Of a stretch of 7,549 bases of DNA, positions 1 through 6,352 are shown in pieces. Under the pieces are notes generated by a model. That model did not search any database. It was given only the letters and a program-made list of their open reading frames with translations, and was not told where the DNA came from. Positions within the stretch are counted from its first letter, which is position 1. Each line of letters opens with the position of its first letter. Position numbers and translations under genes: made by a program. The stretch is taken from contig CAINWE010000233.1 of NCBI GenBank assembly GCA_903854365.1, forward strand, positions 1 through 7,549, read 5' to 3'. The stretch comes from Oligoflexia bacterium. GTDB taxonomy: Bacteria > Bdellovibrionota > UBA1018.

Positions 1-22
1 CATGCCGTTACCCAAATTTTGC

Positions 23-49
23 TCAAGTTAACTTCCCTCATACCGAATA
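23..49 (+). promoter_or_regulatory. Candidate sigma-28-like promoter of the motor operon
   Basis: Seen: TCAAGTTA (23-30), an 11-nt spacer, then ACCGAATA (42-49). Against the FliA consensus TAAAGTTT-N11-GCCGATAA, 6 of 8 and 5 of 8 bases match and the spacing is exact. The same bipartite core, CTCAAG then TACCGA, recurs before the gene at 6365. Transcription would start near 57, leaving a leader of about 140 nt before the preferred start at 196. I see no convincing sigma-70 boxes in 1-195 and no coding region there. The match is by eye and could be chance. Confidence 0.35.
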
Positions 50-184
50 GACTAGGAGAGTGGAAAAAGTTCCGCTCACAAACCACTCAATGATGTGAGG
101 GTAACGCAGGGTAGCAAGGAATGGCGAAGAACAAATACTTACCAGATTCGAATCACCCAGGACCGGCAGAGCCAGTACTCCAAC

Positions 185-190
185 GGAGAA
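185..190 (+). promoter_or_regulatory. Ribosome binding site deciding the lipoprotein start
   Basis: GGAGAA lies 5 nt before the ATG at 196. It supports that start over the in-frame upstream ATG at 121, which has only GCAGGG (106-111) nine bases ahead. The 196 start puts a normal short lipoprotein signal peptide at the N terminus. Confidence 0.6.
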
Positions 191-195
191 GCTGG

Positions 196-1119
196 ATGCC
201 CTCCATCCGCTTTGCGAGCGTCATTTTATCCACGCTCTTTACAAGCTGCTCCACCAGCTCAATCAATATCCAAAGCTTCCCCGACGGTGCAGAGATTTAT
301 GTTAAGCCGGTCGGCAAAAACGAAGCAAAGCTCATTGGTAAGACCCCCTATTCGACATCTGGATCTACCCTCGAAAGAGAAAACGGTACATCCGGACCCG
401 TATTAATTGAACTCAGAAAAGAGGGATTTCAGACGAATCAAACCCTCGTGACCGAACTTCAAAACGTCGAACTCTCACTCAACATACCCTTATCTACCTT
501 ACAAAAACAGGGACCTCAGACAGCCCCAGGCGCGCAATCAGCGAGCGGCACCGCAAACAATCTTGATGACCACGAAAAACTCAATGGCCTGCTCGATCTT
601 CTTTTTAAAAGTCAGCACCTCGCAAGACGTGGCAGTTACGACGAAGCTCTGAACCAAGCAAAATCTGTACAAAAAGAAGCCCCACAACTCTCAGCAGCCT
701 ACGAAATTGAAGGAGGAATCTATTACCTCCAAAAGAAATACAAAGAAGCCCTTTCGGCCTATACCGAAGCGGTGAAGTACAACCCAAAAAACATCGAATC
801 CCTAAAAATGCGTACCCTTTTGGAAACCGCGCTGCACATTAAACCCAGTATGAGCGTCCAAGCGCCCGATGTTCCAAAAGCAATTGAGACCACAGCTTCA
901 ACCGAACCTCAGCCACTCGCAAAACCAAGTCCTCTCAGCTCTCCATTAGGAACTACCACGCCCCCTCAACCCGATCAGACCACCCAGGGCGCCACCCAGC
1001 CCCCGAGCTCAAATTCCTCAACGCAGCAGCCTGAACCAACTCCAGACGCCTCGCCGCAGCAACAACCCCAAAGCCCAGAGCAAGACGCTTCGAGCGACAA
1101 TCAGGGAGGAAATCCATAA
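196..1119 (+). CDS. PEGA-domain and TPR lipoprotein with a Pro/Gln-rich tail
   Basis: A 307-residue probable outer-membrane lipoprotein. From the start at 196 the N terminus MPSIRFASVILSTLFTSC is a short basic and hydrophobic signal ending in an acceptable though not ideal lipobox (FTSC, Cys18). Residues about 23-97 look like a PEGA domain: SFPDGAEIYV, then IGKTPY, then a hydrophobic strand and a KEGFQ turn. Residues about 136-199 form two TPR-like helix pairs (GSYDEALNQA and KKYKEALSAYTEAVKYNP). From about 223 to the end the chain is low-complexity, rich in Pro, Gln, Ser and Thr, and probably disordered; it could reach across the periplasm. The stop directly abuts the next start, so it is the first gene of the motor operon. 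PEGA and TPR modules usually mediate binding, so a scaffold or tether role for the motor is inferred. An in-frame ATG at 121 would add 25 residues that do not suit a signal peptide. Confidence 0.85.
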   Translation: MPSIRFASVILSTLFTSCSTSSINIQSFPDGAEIYVKPVGKNEAKLIGKTPYSTSGSTLERENGTSGPVLIELRKEGFQTNQTLVTELQNVELSLNIPLSTLQKQGPQTAPGAQSASGTANNLDDHEKLNGLLDLLFKSQHLARRGSYDEALNQAKSVQKEAPQLSAAYEIEGGIYYLQKKYKEALSAYTEAVKYNPKNIESLKMRTLLETALHIKPSMSVQAPDVPKAIETTASTEPQPLAKPSPLSSPLGTTTPPQPDQTTQGATQPPSSNSSTQQPEPTPDASPQQQPQSPEQDASSDNQGGNP

Positions 1120-3069
1120 ATGAGAAAGATTATACTCCTTAGTATTTTTCTGGCGACTCACGCAGGCTTGCTTAGCCCCCTGCCTCAAGCCTGGCCAGCT
1201 GATCCCACAACAGCCGCTGGCATCCGAGTAGGTTCGCTCGAGTGGCAAAAAATTGACCTCGAAGCTAAGCTTCAGGACAGAATTCACCAATCTATATTAA
1301 AAATTATCCCAGAGAAATATTTTAACATCGGGGTGAGCATCACCCTCAAGAAGATCACTCCTCCGACCCCAAAGCCTACCGAATCTGAACCTACTCCAGA
1401 ATCCGAAAAAAATGACACTCAAGATCGTCGTATCTCCTTGGGAAAACTCGATTTTGACGCTCCCGTCCTGAACGAACACGAGGACGACAGCTTTTTAGAC
1501 TCATTCGGCGAGCGGAAGAAACTCAAAGTCATCAACCTTTTTGACCAGATTGAACGAGTCAATATCGCAGTCCTAATCGACAACACGGTCCAGGACACAA
1601 AAAAAGAACTCATTACAAAACTCGTCAAAGGCGCTACCTCAGCTCTCGGCGAAGACATCGTGAATACGTCCATCGAAAAGGCAGAAATCTACAGTCCAAA
1701 GCAATTTGAAGAACCGTGGGACATCCCTCGCTGGATAACTGAACTAAAAATTCCATTCGCAATCGTATTTGCCACTCTCATTGTAGCTTCTTTTCTCTCG
1801 TTTGTTTTATTACTCGTGTCTAGAGGCTACTTTAAAATCGAAAGCCGTCGAACAGCGATTCTTGAAGCAAAAAATGCTCGGGAGGCAGCGGCCGAAGAAG
1901 CAAAAATGAACCCCGCCTTTGCAACAGCAGGACCAACCAGCAGTCCGACAGGAGGCGCATCCTCATCACCGGGTGACTCTGCCGATCCATCTACTGACCA
2001 AACTGAAAACGGTTTTGATCGATTCAAAGCCATTCTAGCCGAAAACCCCGAGAAAATGTCTGACTTGATTCGCCAGTGGGTAAAATCGCCAGGCCGAGGC
2101 GCGACTGAAGCATTAGTGATCTTACCCCGGGTTCTCAGCACCGCGGAATGCCTCCAACTGTTTAAGCACCTCAAGGAACAAGATCGTCGCGACTGGAAGA
2201 AAGTCCTCTCAACCCCCACGGACGAAAGAAGCTACAAAATAGCAGAGAACTTCATCTCCTTCCAAATTGTTGACTCCCTCTTAGTCCCTCCGTCAACCAC
2301 AGACGAAGAACTACAACGAATGTTATCCAGTCTGAGCCTCGCTGACTGCATCGAAATCGCTTCCAGCAATGTCAACCTAGGTGCGCTGTTAATCGATCTG
2401 CTCCCGACCGCGCAAGCAGGACGGCTCTACTCACTCATGAATCGTGAGCTTGCTGACTCCCTAGCCACTGCTGCTATGAAAGTATCCGATCGAGAGATCG
2501 CATCTCAGTCTAATGCCTTAAAGCAAGCGATCAAAAACATAATGAACAAGAAGAAAAGCGTACCCTTCCTGGATCGGGCTGCTGACCTGGTTAATTCTGT
2601 CGGTCAAGACCGGGAAGAAACCATTCTTAAAACCCTTGCCGAGGCAGGAGAATTCCAACTCCTCGAGGCGACAGCAAAACAGTTCTTCCCATCCGAACTC
2701 GTCATGCGGCTCCCAGGACCTGCACTAAAGACTTGCCTGGAACGCTATCCAGTCGCACGCCGAGCTGAGATCATCTTATCTCGAGCTGAAAATGAGAAGA
2801 CAACATTACTGAGCTCCATTGGAGGACCGGACTCGAGAGCTCGAGAACTCCTAGATATTGAAGTGCAAAATATCGAGGTCGACGATGTCCGAAAGAAAAG
2901 GATTGAAAAATCGAAGAACCTCATTTGGAGGGACTTCATATCCACCGTGCGGACCGTGGTCAAGACCGATGATACGGTAGCGGAACTCTCCAAAGACATC
3001 CTGTCGGATTGGCTTGGCGAGAAGACTGCCGGACAGTACCGAGGCAGCGATGCTGACAATTCGGCTTAG
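1120..3069 (+). CDS. FliF-FliG fusion-like rotor protein (MS-ring plus C-ring in one chain)
   Basis: A 649-residue inner-membrane protein. Order of parts: signal sequence or N-terminal anchor (1-27); a FliF-like third ring-building domain (about 45-195) with helix EAKLQDRIHQSILKII, strand FNIGVSITL, an acidic Pro-rich loop (80-130) and the hallmark strand-helix ERVNIAVLIDNTVQ then ELITKLVKGA; one membrane span (about 211-234); an Ala/Ser/Pro-rich linker (250-296); the FliF tail motif NPEKMSDLIRQW (309-320); then FliG-like helical domains to the C terminus. GATEALVILPRVLSTAECLQLFKHL resembles FliG-N in spacing, and residues about 522-610 align with FliG-C. At the torque helix, SRARELLDIEV (572-582) lines up with E. 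coli QRAADILRDDL: Arg573 and Glu581 fall at R281 and D289, but Ile580 replaces D288. Normal FliF starts with a first span and two further ring domains, which are absent. Start supported by GGGAGGA nine bases upstream; the preceding stop abuts it. Family assignment is from hand alignment; the FliF part and the tail motif are the strongest. Confidence 0.82.
   Translation: MRKIILLSIFLATHAGLLSPLPQAWPADPTTAAGIRVGSLEWQKIDLEAKLQDRIHQSILKIIPEKYFNIGVSITLKKITPPTPKPTESEPTPESEKNDTQDRRISLGKLDFDAPVLNEHEDDSFLDSFGERKKLKVINLFDQIERVNIAVLIDNTVQDTKKELITKLVKGATSALGEDIVNTSIEKAEIYSPKQFEEPWDIPRWITELKIPFAIVFATLIVASFLSFVLLLVSRGYFKIESRRTAILEAKNAREAAAEEAKMNPAFATAGPTSSPTGGASSSPGDSADPSTDQTENGFDRFKAILAENPEKMSDLIRQWVKSPGRGATEALVILPRVLSTAECLQLFKHLKEQDRRDWKKVLSTPTDERSYKIAENFISFQIVDSLLVPPSTTDEELQRMLSSLSLADCIEIASSNVNLGALLIDLLPTAQAGRLYSLMNRELADSLATAAMKVSDREIASQSNALKQAIKNIMNKKKSVPFLDRAADLVNSVGQDREETILKTLAEAGEFQLLEATAKQFFPSELVMRLPGPALKTCLERYPVARRAEIILSRAENEKTTLLSSIGGPDSRARELLDIEVQNIEVDDVRKKRIEKSKNLIWRDFISTVRTVVKTDDTVAELSKDILSDWLGEKTAGQYRGSDADNSA
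3041..3044 (+). promoter_or_regulatory. Ribosome binding site deciding the barrel-protein start
   Basis: GAGG sits 5 nt before the ATG at 3050, inside the end of the upstream gene. It favours this start over an in-frame TTG at 3014, which would put 12 charged residues ahead of the signal peptide and lengthen the overlap to 56 nt. Confidence 0.5.
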
Positions 3070-3670
3070 AATCGCACTTTCCATCACTATCGTCTTTAGC
3101 CTCGTAGCCTTGCAAATTCGCAACTCTAGAGCAGACGAAACAGAGAACGGTTTCCACGCAGCAATAGGACTGGTGACTGGGAAATTTTCTGGTCCTGGAC
3201 TCAACGCGAACGGCGGATTTAACGTCCCGAGTTCAATCGATTTAGAATACGAATTCATTCGTCAACGACACTTCTCCTACTTCATTCGTACCACTTTCTC
3301 CTACCAACTCAAAGACGGTGTACTACCCTATGTTTATACAGGAGGTGGGGCTCGTTACTATTTATGGTCAAACTCCAGGGGCTATGATGAGTCTGAAGGA
3401 GGATTTAAAATCAGCAAGAAACCAAACATCAAAATTTATCTAGGACCAGAAGTGGGTCTCTCTCAAAACATTATCAAGCAGTACACCCAGGTCGTTCAGA
3501 CTGGCACCACTCTCATAGAGATCGGCGGTAATGCAGGAATAGTCTATCAGCTCAACTCAAATATTGGTTTGGAAGCTAAAGTTGGATACTCAATTGGATT
3601 CGGTATTTCTACTACAATAGTGGGTGCAAATATTTTTAGGGGACTAATTGGTATAGACACATATTTTTGA
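3050..3670 (+). CDS. Small outer-membrane beta-barrel protein
   Basis: A 206-residue protein with a clear Sec signal peptide: basic MLTIRLRI, hydrophobic core ALSITIVFSLVAL, and a good cleavage site SRA|DE after residue 28. The mature part of about 178 residues alternates polar and non-polar residues in aromatic-rich strands (FSYFIRTTFSYQL, YVYTGGGARYYLW, IKIYLGPEVGLS, LEAKVGYSIGFGI) with polar loops between. It ends in TYF, and a terminal Phe is the usual outer-membrane assembly signal. Size and strand number suit an eight-stranded barrel of the OmpA/OmpW size class; no specific family is recognised. Its start overlaps the rotor-fusion gene by 20 nt and motA follows 8 nt after its stop, so it is embedded in the motor operon. 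That position suggests an outer-membrane partner or load of the motor. This role is inference only. Confidence 0.8.
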   Translation: MLTIRLRIALSITIVFSLVALQIRNSRADETENGFHAAIGLVTGKFSGPGLNANGGFNVPSSIDLEYEFIRQRHFSYFIRTTFSYQLKDGVLPYVYTGGGARYYLWSNSRGYDESEGGFKISKKPNIKIYLGPEVGLSQNIIKQYTQVVQTGTTLIEIGGNAGIVYQLNSNIGLEAKVGYSIGFGISTTIVGANIFRGLIGIDTYF

Positions 3671-3672
3671 GG
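3669..3672 (+). promoter_or_regulatory. Ribosome binding site deciding the motA start
   Basis: GAGG overlaps the TGA stop of the barrel gene and lies 6 nt before the TTG at 3679. An alternative TTG at 3667 would overlap that stop (TTGA) but has no Shine-Dalgarno sequence upstream. Confidence 0.5.
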
Positions 3673-3678
3673 TATACT

Positions 3679-4485
3679 TTGAATTTTTTATCGATTATTT
3701 CATTTGTATTTGCAGGATTCATTTTGGTTTACGGAGTGACAGAATCCGGAAACTCAGAGCTTTTTTTAGACCAGCACGCAGCCTTAATTGTCCTAGGTGG
3801 TACAATTGCCGCAGGATCTATCTCTTTTCAATTCGATCGAATTCTTAGCCTTTTCAAAGTTTTTTTTGTACGCGTTATCCGCGGTCGTAAGCAAAACTAC
3901 ATTAAATTAATAGAGAAACTAATTGGCATATCCGAAGCCTACCGACTCAAGTCGGACAAAATGAAGACTCTTCTATCTGAAGCTAAAGATCCTTTTTTAT
4001 CGGAAGCAGTCAGCCTACTCCAAGAAGATATCCTCGATGGGGCCACGCTGATTCGCGTCTTGAGAACCAGGGCTAATACTATTTTCCAGAGAGAGACTGA
4101 GGAGGTTCTCAAGTTCAAGGCCATCGGAAAATTTCCACCGGCATTTGGACTCCTTGGCACCACCCTCAGCATGATTTCATTGCTCTCTAAATTAGGTCAA
4201 ACTGGAGGTCAGAAGCTTATCGGCCCTGCGATGTCCATTGGACTAGTAGCCACCTTCTACGGGATCGCACTAGCTAATTTAGTATTTATCCCGATTTCAG
4301 AGAACTTGGGAGATAGCTCAAAGGAAAACCGACTCAAGAATCTCATTATCGTAGAAGGAATTCGGCTCATTCTGCAGAAGACCAATCCCGTAGTTCTCGC
4401 AGAAGAACTGAACTCGTTCCTCCTGACGCATGAACGCATTAACTGGAAAAAAATCTCTAATGCAGGAGCTAAGAAAGCCGCATGA
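3679..4485 (+). CDS. motA: MotA-family flagellar-type stator protein
   Basis: A 268-residue MotA/PomA-family subunit of an ion-driven stator in the inner membrane; with MotB it converts proton or sodium flow into torque. Four membrane spans can be seen: TM1 at 1-19 (NFLSIISFVFAGFILVYGV), TM2 at about 33-50 (AALIVLGGTIAAGSI), TM3 at about 150-170 (FPPAFGLLGTTLSMISLL) and TM4 at about 185-206 (GPAMSIGLVATFYGIALAN). A cytoplasmic loop of about 100 residues sits between TM2 and TM3 and includes DPFL and LLQEDILDG. The family prolines are present as Pro153/Pro154 in TM3 and Pro205 in FIPISENL after TM4. Length is normal, with no long coiled-coil tail of the ZorA kind. The start is TTG; 3679 is preferred because it has a ribosome binding site and gives the usual short N terminus, with TTG 3667 as the alternative. 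The stop overlaps motB by 4 nt. Whether it uses H+ or Na+ is not decidable here. Confidence 0.93.
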   Translation: MNFLSIISFVFAGFILVYGVTESGNSELFLDQHAALIVLGGTIAAGSISFQFDRILSLFKVFFVRVIRGRKQNYIKLIEKLIGISEAYRLKSDKMKTLLSEAKDPFLSEAVSLLQEDILDGATLIRVLRTRANTIFQRETEEVLKFKAIGKFPPAFGLLGTTLSMISLLSKLGQTGGQKLIGPAMSIGLVATFYGIALANLVFIPISENLGDSSKENRLKNLIIVEGIRLILQKTNPVVLAEELNSFLLTHERINWKKISNAGAKKAA

Positions 4486-5264
4486 GCCAAGACTCAATTC
4501 CCTCGCCCGGCCCTGAGGCTTCTGAGGGAAACCTAGTTGATCCGGAAATAGAATCCTTAGATTCTGCAGAGGAACCCTGGCTAATGTCTTATGCAGATCT
4601 GATGACTCTTTTGTTTGGATTCTTCGCAATGCTTTTCACTTTTGCTACCTTTGAAAACAGCAAAGCTGGCAAAGTCGAAATCGATGCCAATATCGCCCAG
4701 CACATGAATGTCTCTATCCAATCCATGGAAAAGATCGCAGCAAACTTGAATCAACAAATGAAGAAGCTAAACGCCGGAAAAGACATCCAACTCACGCTGA
4801 TCGAGGACGGAAAGGGCTTAGAAATTGCCTTTGATAACGCAATTCTCTTTCCTAAAGGTAGAGCGGAGTTACTCCCTGAAGCCACTAAGCCGCTGCTTGA
4901 GCTGATCGAGATTCTTAAGTCCTCAGGCAAGGCGTTTACGATCAGAGTCGAGGGCCATACTGACGACAGCCCAATGCTCAACAGCATTCACTTCCCGACG
5001 AACTGGGAACTGAGCGGAGCAAGGGCCTCTACGATCGTCAGACTTTTTGAAAACCGAGGTTTTCCGCCGGCGAGCCTCACAGCTGTAGGTTACGGATCAG
5101 CGCGTCCTTTTCTACCCAATCGAGACCCACTAGGCCAACCAATTCCCACGAACCAAGCTAAAAACCGTAGGGTTTTAGTGAAAGTGGCCCTCGACGTCGA
5201 GCAAATGGTCAAAGATGCCAGAAACAGACGGGAGAACGAAGGCATTGAGGTCCGCTTTAAATAG
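4482..5264 (+). CDS. motB: MotB-family stator protein with OmpA-like peptidoglycan-binding domain
   Basis: A 260-residue MotB/PomB-family subunit. A 32-residue cytoplasmic N terminus, acidic and Pro-rich, precedes a single span at about 36-56 (SYADLMTLLFGFFAMLFTF). In this span Asp39 of the YADLMT motif is the ion-binding residue equivalent to E. coli MotB Asp32. Residues about 57-105 are a helical linker that probably includes the plug. Residues about 115-236 are an OmpA/MotB-type peptidoglycan-binding domain with ILFPKGRAEL, VEGHTDD (156-162), NWELSGARA (174-182), VGYGSARP and KNRRV (227-231). All the residues expected of a working anchor and ion channel are present, so it should be active rather than vestigial. 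Its ATG overlaps the motA stop as ATGA; AGGAG lies 13 nt upstream, slightly far, so reinitiation after motA is likely. It ends the plus-strand operon, and I see no clear hairpin terminator in the 18 nt before the convergent gene. Confidence 0.95.
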   Translation: MSQDSIPSPGPEASEGNLVDPEIESLDSAEEPWLMSYADLMTLLFGFFAMLFTFATFENSKAGKVEIDANIAQHMNVSIQSMEKIAANLNQQMKKLNAGKDIQLTLIEDGKGLEIAFDNAILFPKGRAELLPEATKPLLELIEILKSSGKAFTIRVEGHTDDSPMLNSIHFPTNWELSGARASTIVRLFENRGFPPASLTAVGYGSARPFLPNRDPLGQPIPTNQAKNRRVLVKVALDVEQMVKDARNRRENEGIEVRFK

Positions 5265-5282
5265 CTTGGCCCATTGATCCGC

Positions 5283-6299
5283 TTATTTATCTACTTTACT
5301 ATTAAATCCTGCTTTTTTCAGGCGAGCATTGAGAGATTTTAGAATTTCTTGCTCCATTTGGTCCTGATCAGGAACGGCCTTCTCATTACCCTTGAGCTTT
5401 GAAGTTTCTTCAACAAATAATTTAGCGTCCTTCTGCTCGCTTTTGAAATCCTTCGCTTTAACCAGGCGGGATGAGTCCTCGCTGACTTGAGGGCTCGGCA
5501 GAGGACTGGCCAGATCCTTCACCTCTTTCTTTTCTGTCTCTTTTTCCTGAGTCTTTGCTACATCCTTAAATGATTCCAGACGCTCGAGATTAGGCTGATC
5601 GCTTCTATATTTAGAATCCGGCCCTAGATGAACCTGCTTAGGCTGGGCGCCGCCGCCCTGAGAGCCAACATCTTGAATCGTTATGTCTACGTCAGTTGAA
5701 CTTACAATTTCAACATGAGGGCTTGACCCGCGAGACACAATTTCTAATTCAATATTTCCATCGGGGGCCTCGGCCTTCCGCCTAAAATCATAGTCTTTTC
5801 TCAAAAGTCTTAATCGGGGACTCTTAAATCCCCCCTTCAACTCCACATGAATTTTTCCCTTTTTAGTATCCAAAACTGGTATTTTGTCTATTGACCTTGC
5901 AGCAGAATCGGACCTTGTGCCCACAGTCAATACGACTAAGCTATTAGGAAAGACCTGGGCGGCCTCATAATCTCGATAACGAATACTGGCAAACCCAGTG
6001 CTCGCAGTAAAGACTGCGTCGCCTTGCTCAAAATCCTCAGGAGAAGTCCGGATATCATGCCAAACGGAGGAGTCCGTATAACGCATGCGAGCATCGCCGA
6101 CGGTCCTCACCACCTCCCCCAGAACAAACGCCTCTGAGAGTTGATGCTGCTCGTCATCGGCCCCAAAATCTGTAAATTGAACCCGATAAATTCCGATGAC
6201 TCCTAAGCCCACACAAACGACGCCACACGCCACATCCCAAGCCCTCACCATGACGAGCCAACTCTTTCTAATAATCAGTGGAGCTTGACGCAAACCCAT
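5283..6299 (-). CDS. FecR-like membrane-anchored protein with charged C-terminal tail
   Basis: A 338-residue protein. A basic N terminus leads into one membrane span at about 21-38 (WDVACGVVCVGLGVIGIY), placing the rest outside the cytoplasm if the positive-inside rule holds. Residues about 60-125 match a FecR-type domain: GEVVRTVGDARMRY, then VWHDI, then FEQGDAVFTASTGFASIRYRD and VFPNSLVVL. A second beta-rich stretch follows (145-215). From about 235 to the end the chain is Lys/Glu-rich with many Ser and Pro and looks disordered or coiled. FecR-type domains outside iron signalling are common in sensory or envelope proteins, so an iron role is not implied, and no sigma factor or TonB receptor is adjacent. 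It converges on motB (18-nt gap) and diverges from the phosphatase gene, probably its functional partner. ATG 6299 has a weak ribosome binding site; ATG 6251 (residue 17), with AAGAG upstream, is a real alternative. Confidence 0.75.
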   Translation of the reverse strand: MGLRQAPLIIRKSWLVMVRAWDVACGVVCVGLGVIGIYRVQFTDFGADDEQHQLSEAFVLGEVVRTVGDARMRYTDSSVWHDIRTSPEDFEQGDAVFTASTGFASIRYRDYEAAQVFPNSLVVLTVGTRSDSAARSIDKIPVLDTKKGKIHVELKGGFKSPRLRLLRKDYDFRRKAEAPDGNIELEIVSRGSSPHVEIVSSTDVDITIQDVGSQGGGAQPKQVHLGPDSKYRSDQPNLERLESFKDVAKTQEKETEKKEVKDLASPLPSPQVSEDSSRLVKAKDFKSEQKDAKLFVEETSKLKGNEKAVPDQDQMEQEILKSLNARLKKAGFNSKVDK

Positions 6300-6309
6300 T
6301 CACTCGGAC

Positions 6310-6337
6310 TCATCGGAATGCCGCTCAAGCATCTTTA
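6310..6337 (-). promoter_or_regulatory. Candidate sigma-28-like promoter for the FecR-like gene
   Basis: On the minus strand TAAAGATG (6337-6330), a 12-nt spacer and TCCGATGA (6317-6310) match 6 of 8 and 6 of 8 bases of the FliA consensus, with a spacer one base too long. It would start transcription near 6303, only a few bases before ATG 6299 but about 50 nt before the alternative ATG 6251. It overlaps the candidate promoter on the other strand. Weak evidence, by eye. Confidence 0.25.
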
Positions 6338-6352
6338 GTTGGGTACCGATAA
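6325..6352 (+). promoter_or_regulatory. Candidate sigma-28-like promoter for the SpoIIE-type phosphatase gene
   Basis: TCAAGCAT (6325-6332), a 12-nt spacer and ACCGATAA (6345-6352). The second box matches 7 of 8 bases of the FliA -10 element GCCGATAA, the first 5 of 8. The core CTCAAG...TACCGA is shared with the element at 22-46. It ends only 12 nt before the ATG at 6365, so the transcript would be nearly leaderless, which fits the lack of a strong ribosome binding site there. It could instead be an operator. Confidence 0.35.

Noticed and set aside
121..195. In-frame N-terminal extension of the lipoprotein from ATG 121
   Set aside because: The 25 extra residues are polar and Pro-containing and would bury the lipoprotein signal peptide; ATG 196 has a better placed ribosome binding site.
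95..406. Plus-strand 103-codon frame overlapping the lipoprotein gene
   Set aside because: It is a shifted-frame shadow of the PEGA-TPR gene with no ribosome binding site and no recognisable domain.
1120..3069. Type III secretion inner-ring lipoprotein (SctJ/YscJ)
   Set aside because: No lipobox, no first two ring domains, and the C-terminal FliF tail motif plus FliG-like region are not found in SctJ proteins; no secretion genes are adjacent.
3679..5264. Zorya-type ZorA/ZorB anti-phage pair
   Set aside because: MotA has normal length without a long cytoplasmic coiled coil, MotB looks like ordinary MotB, and there is no ZorC, ZorD or ZorE gene next to them.
5304..5325. Possible terminator: CCTG and CAGG around a T-run after motB
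   Set aside because: The stem is only 4 bp, the T-run lies in the loop rather than after the stem, and the site is inside the convergent coding region.
5283..6299. Iron-dicitrate FecR regulator
   Set aside because: Only the FecR-type domain matches; the span is N-terminal, the tail is long and charged, and no FecI or TonB receptor gene is adjacent.
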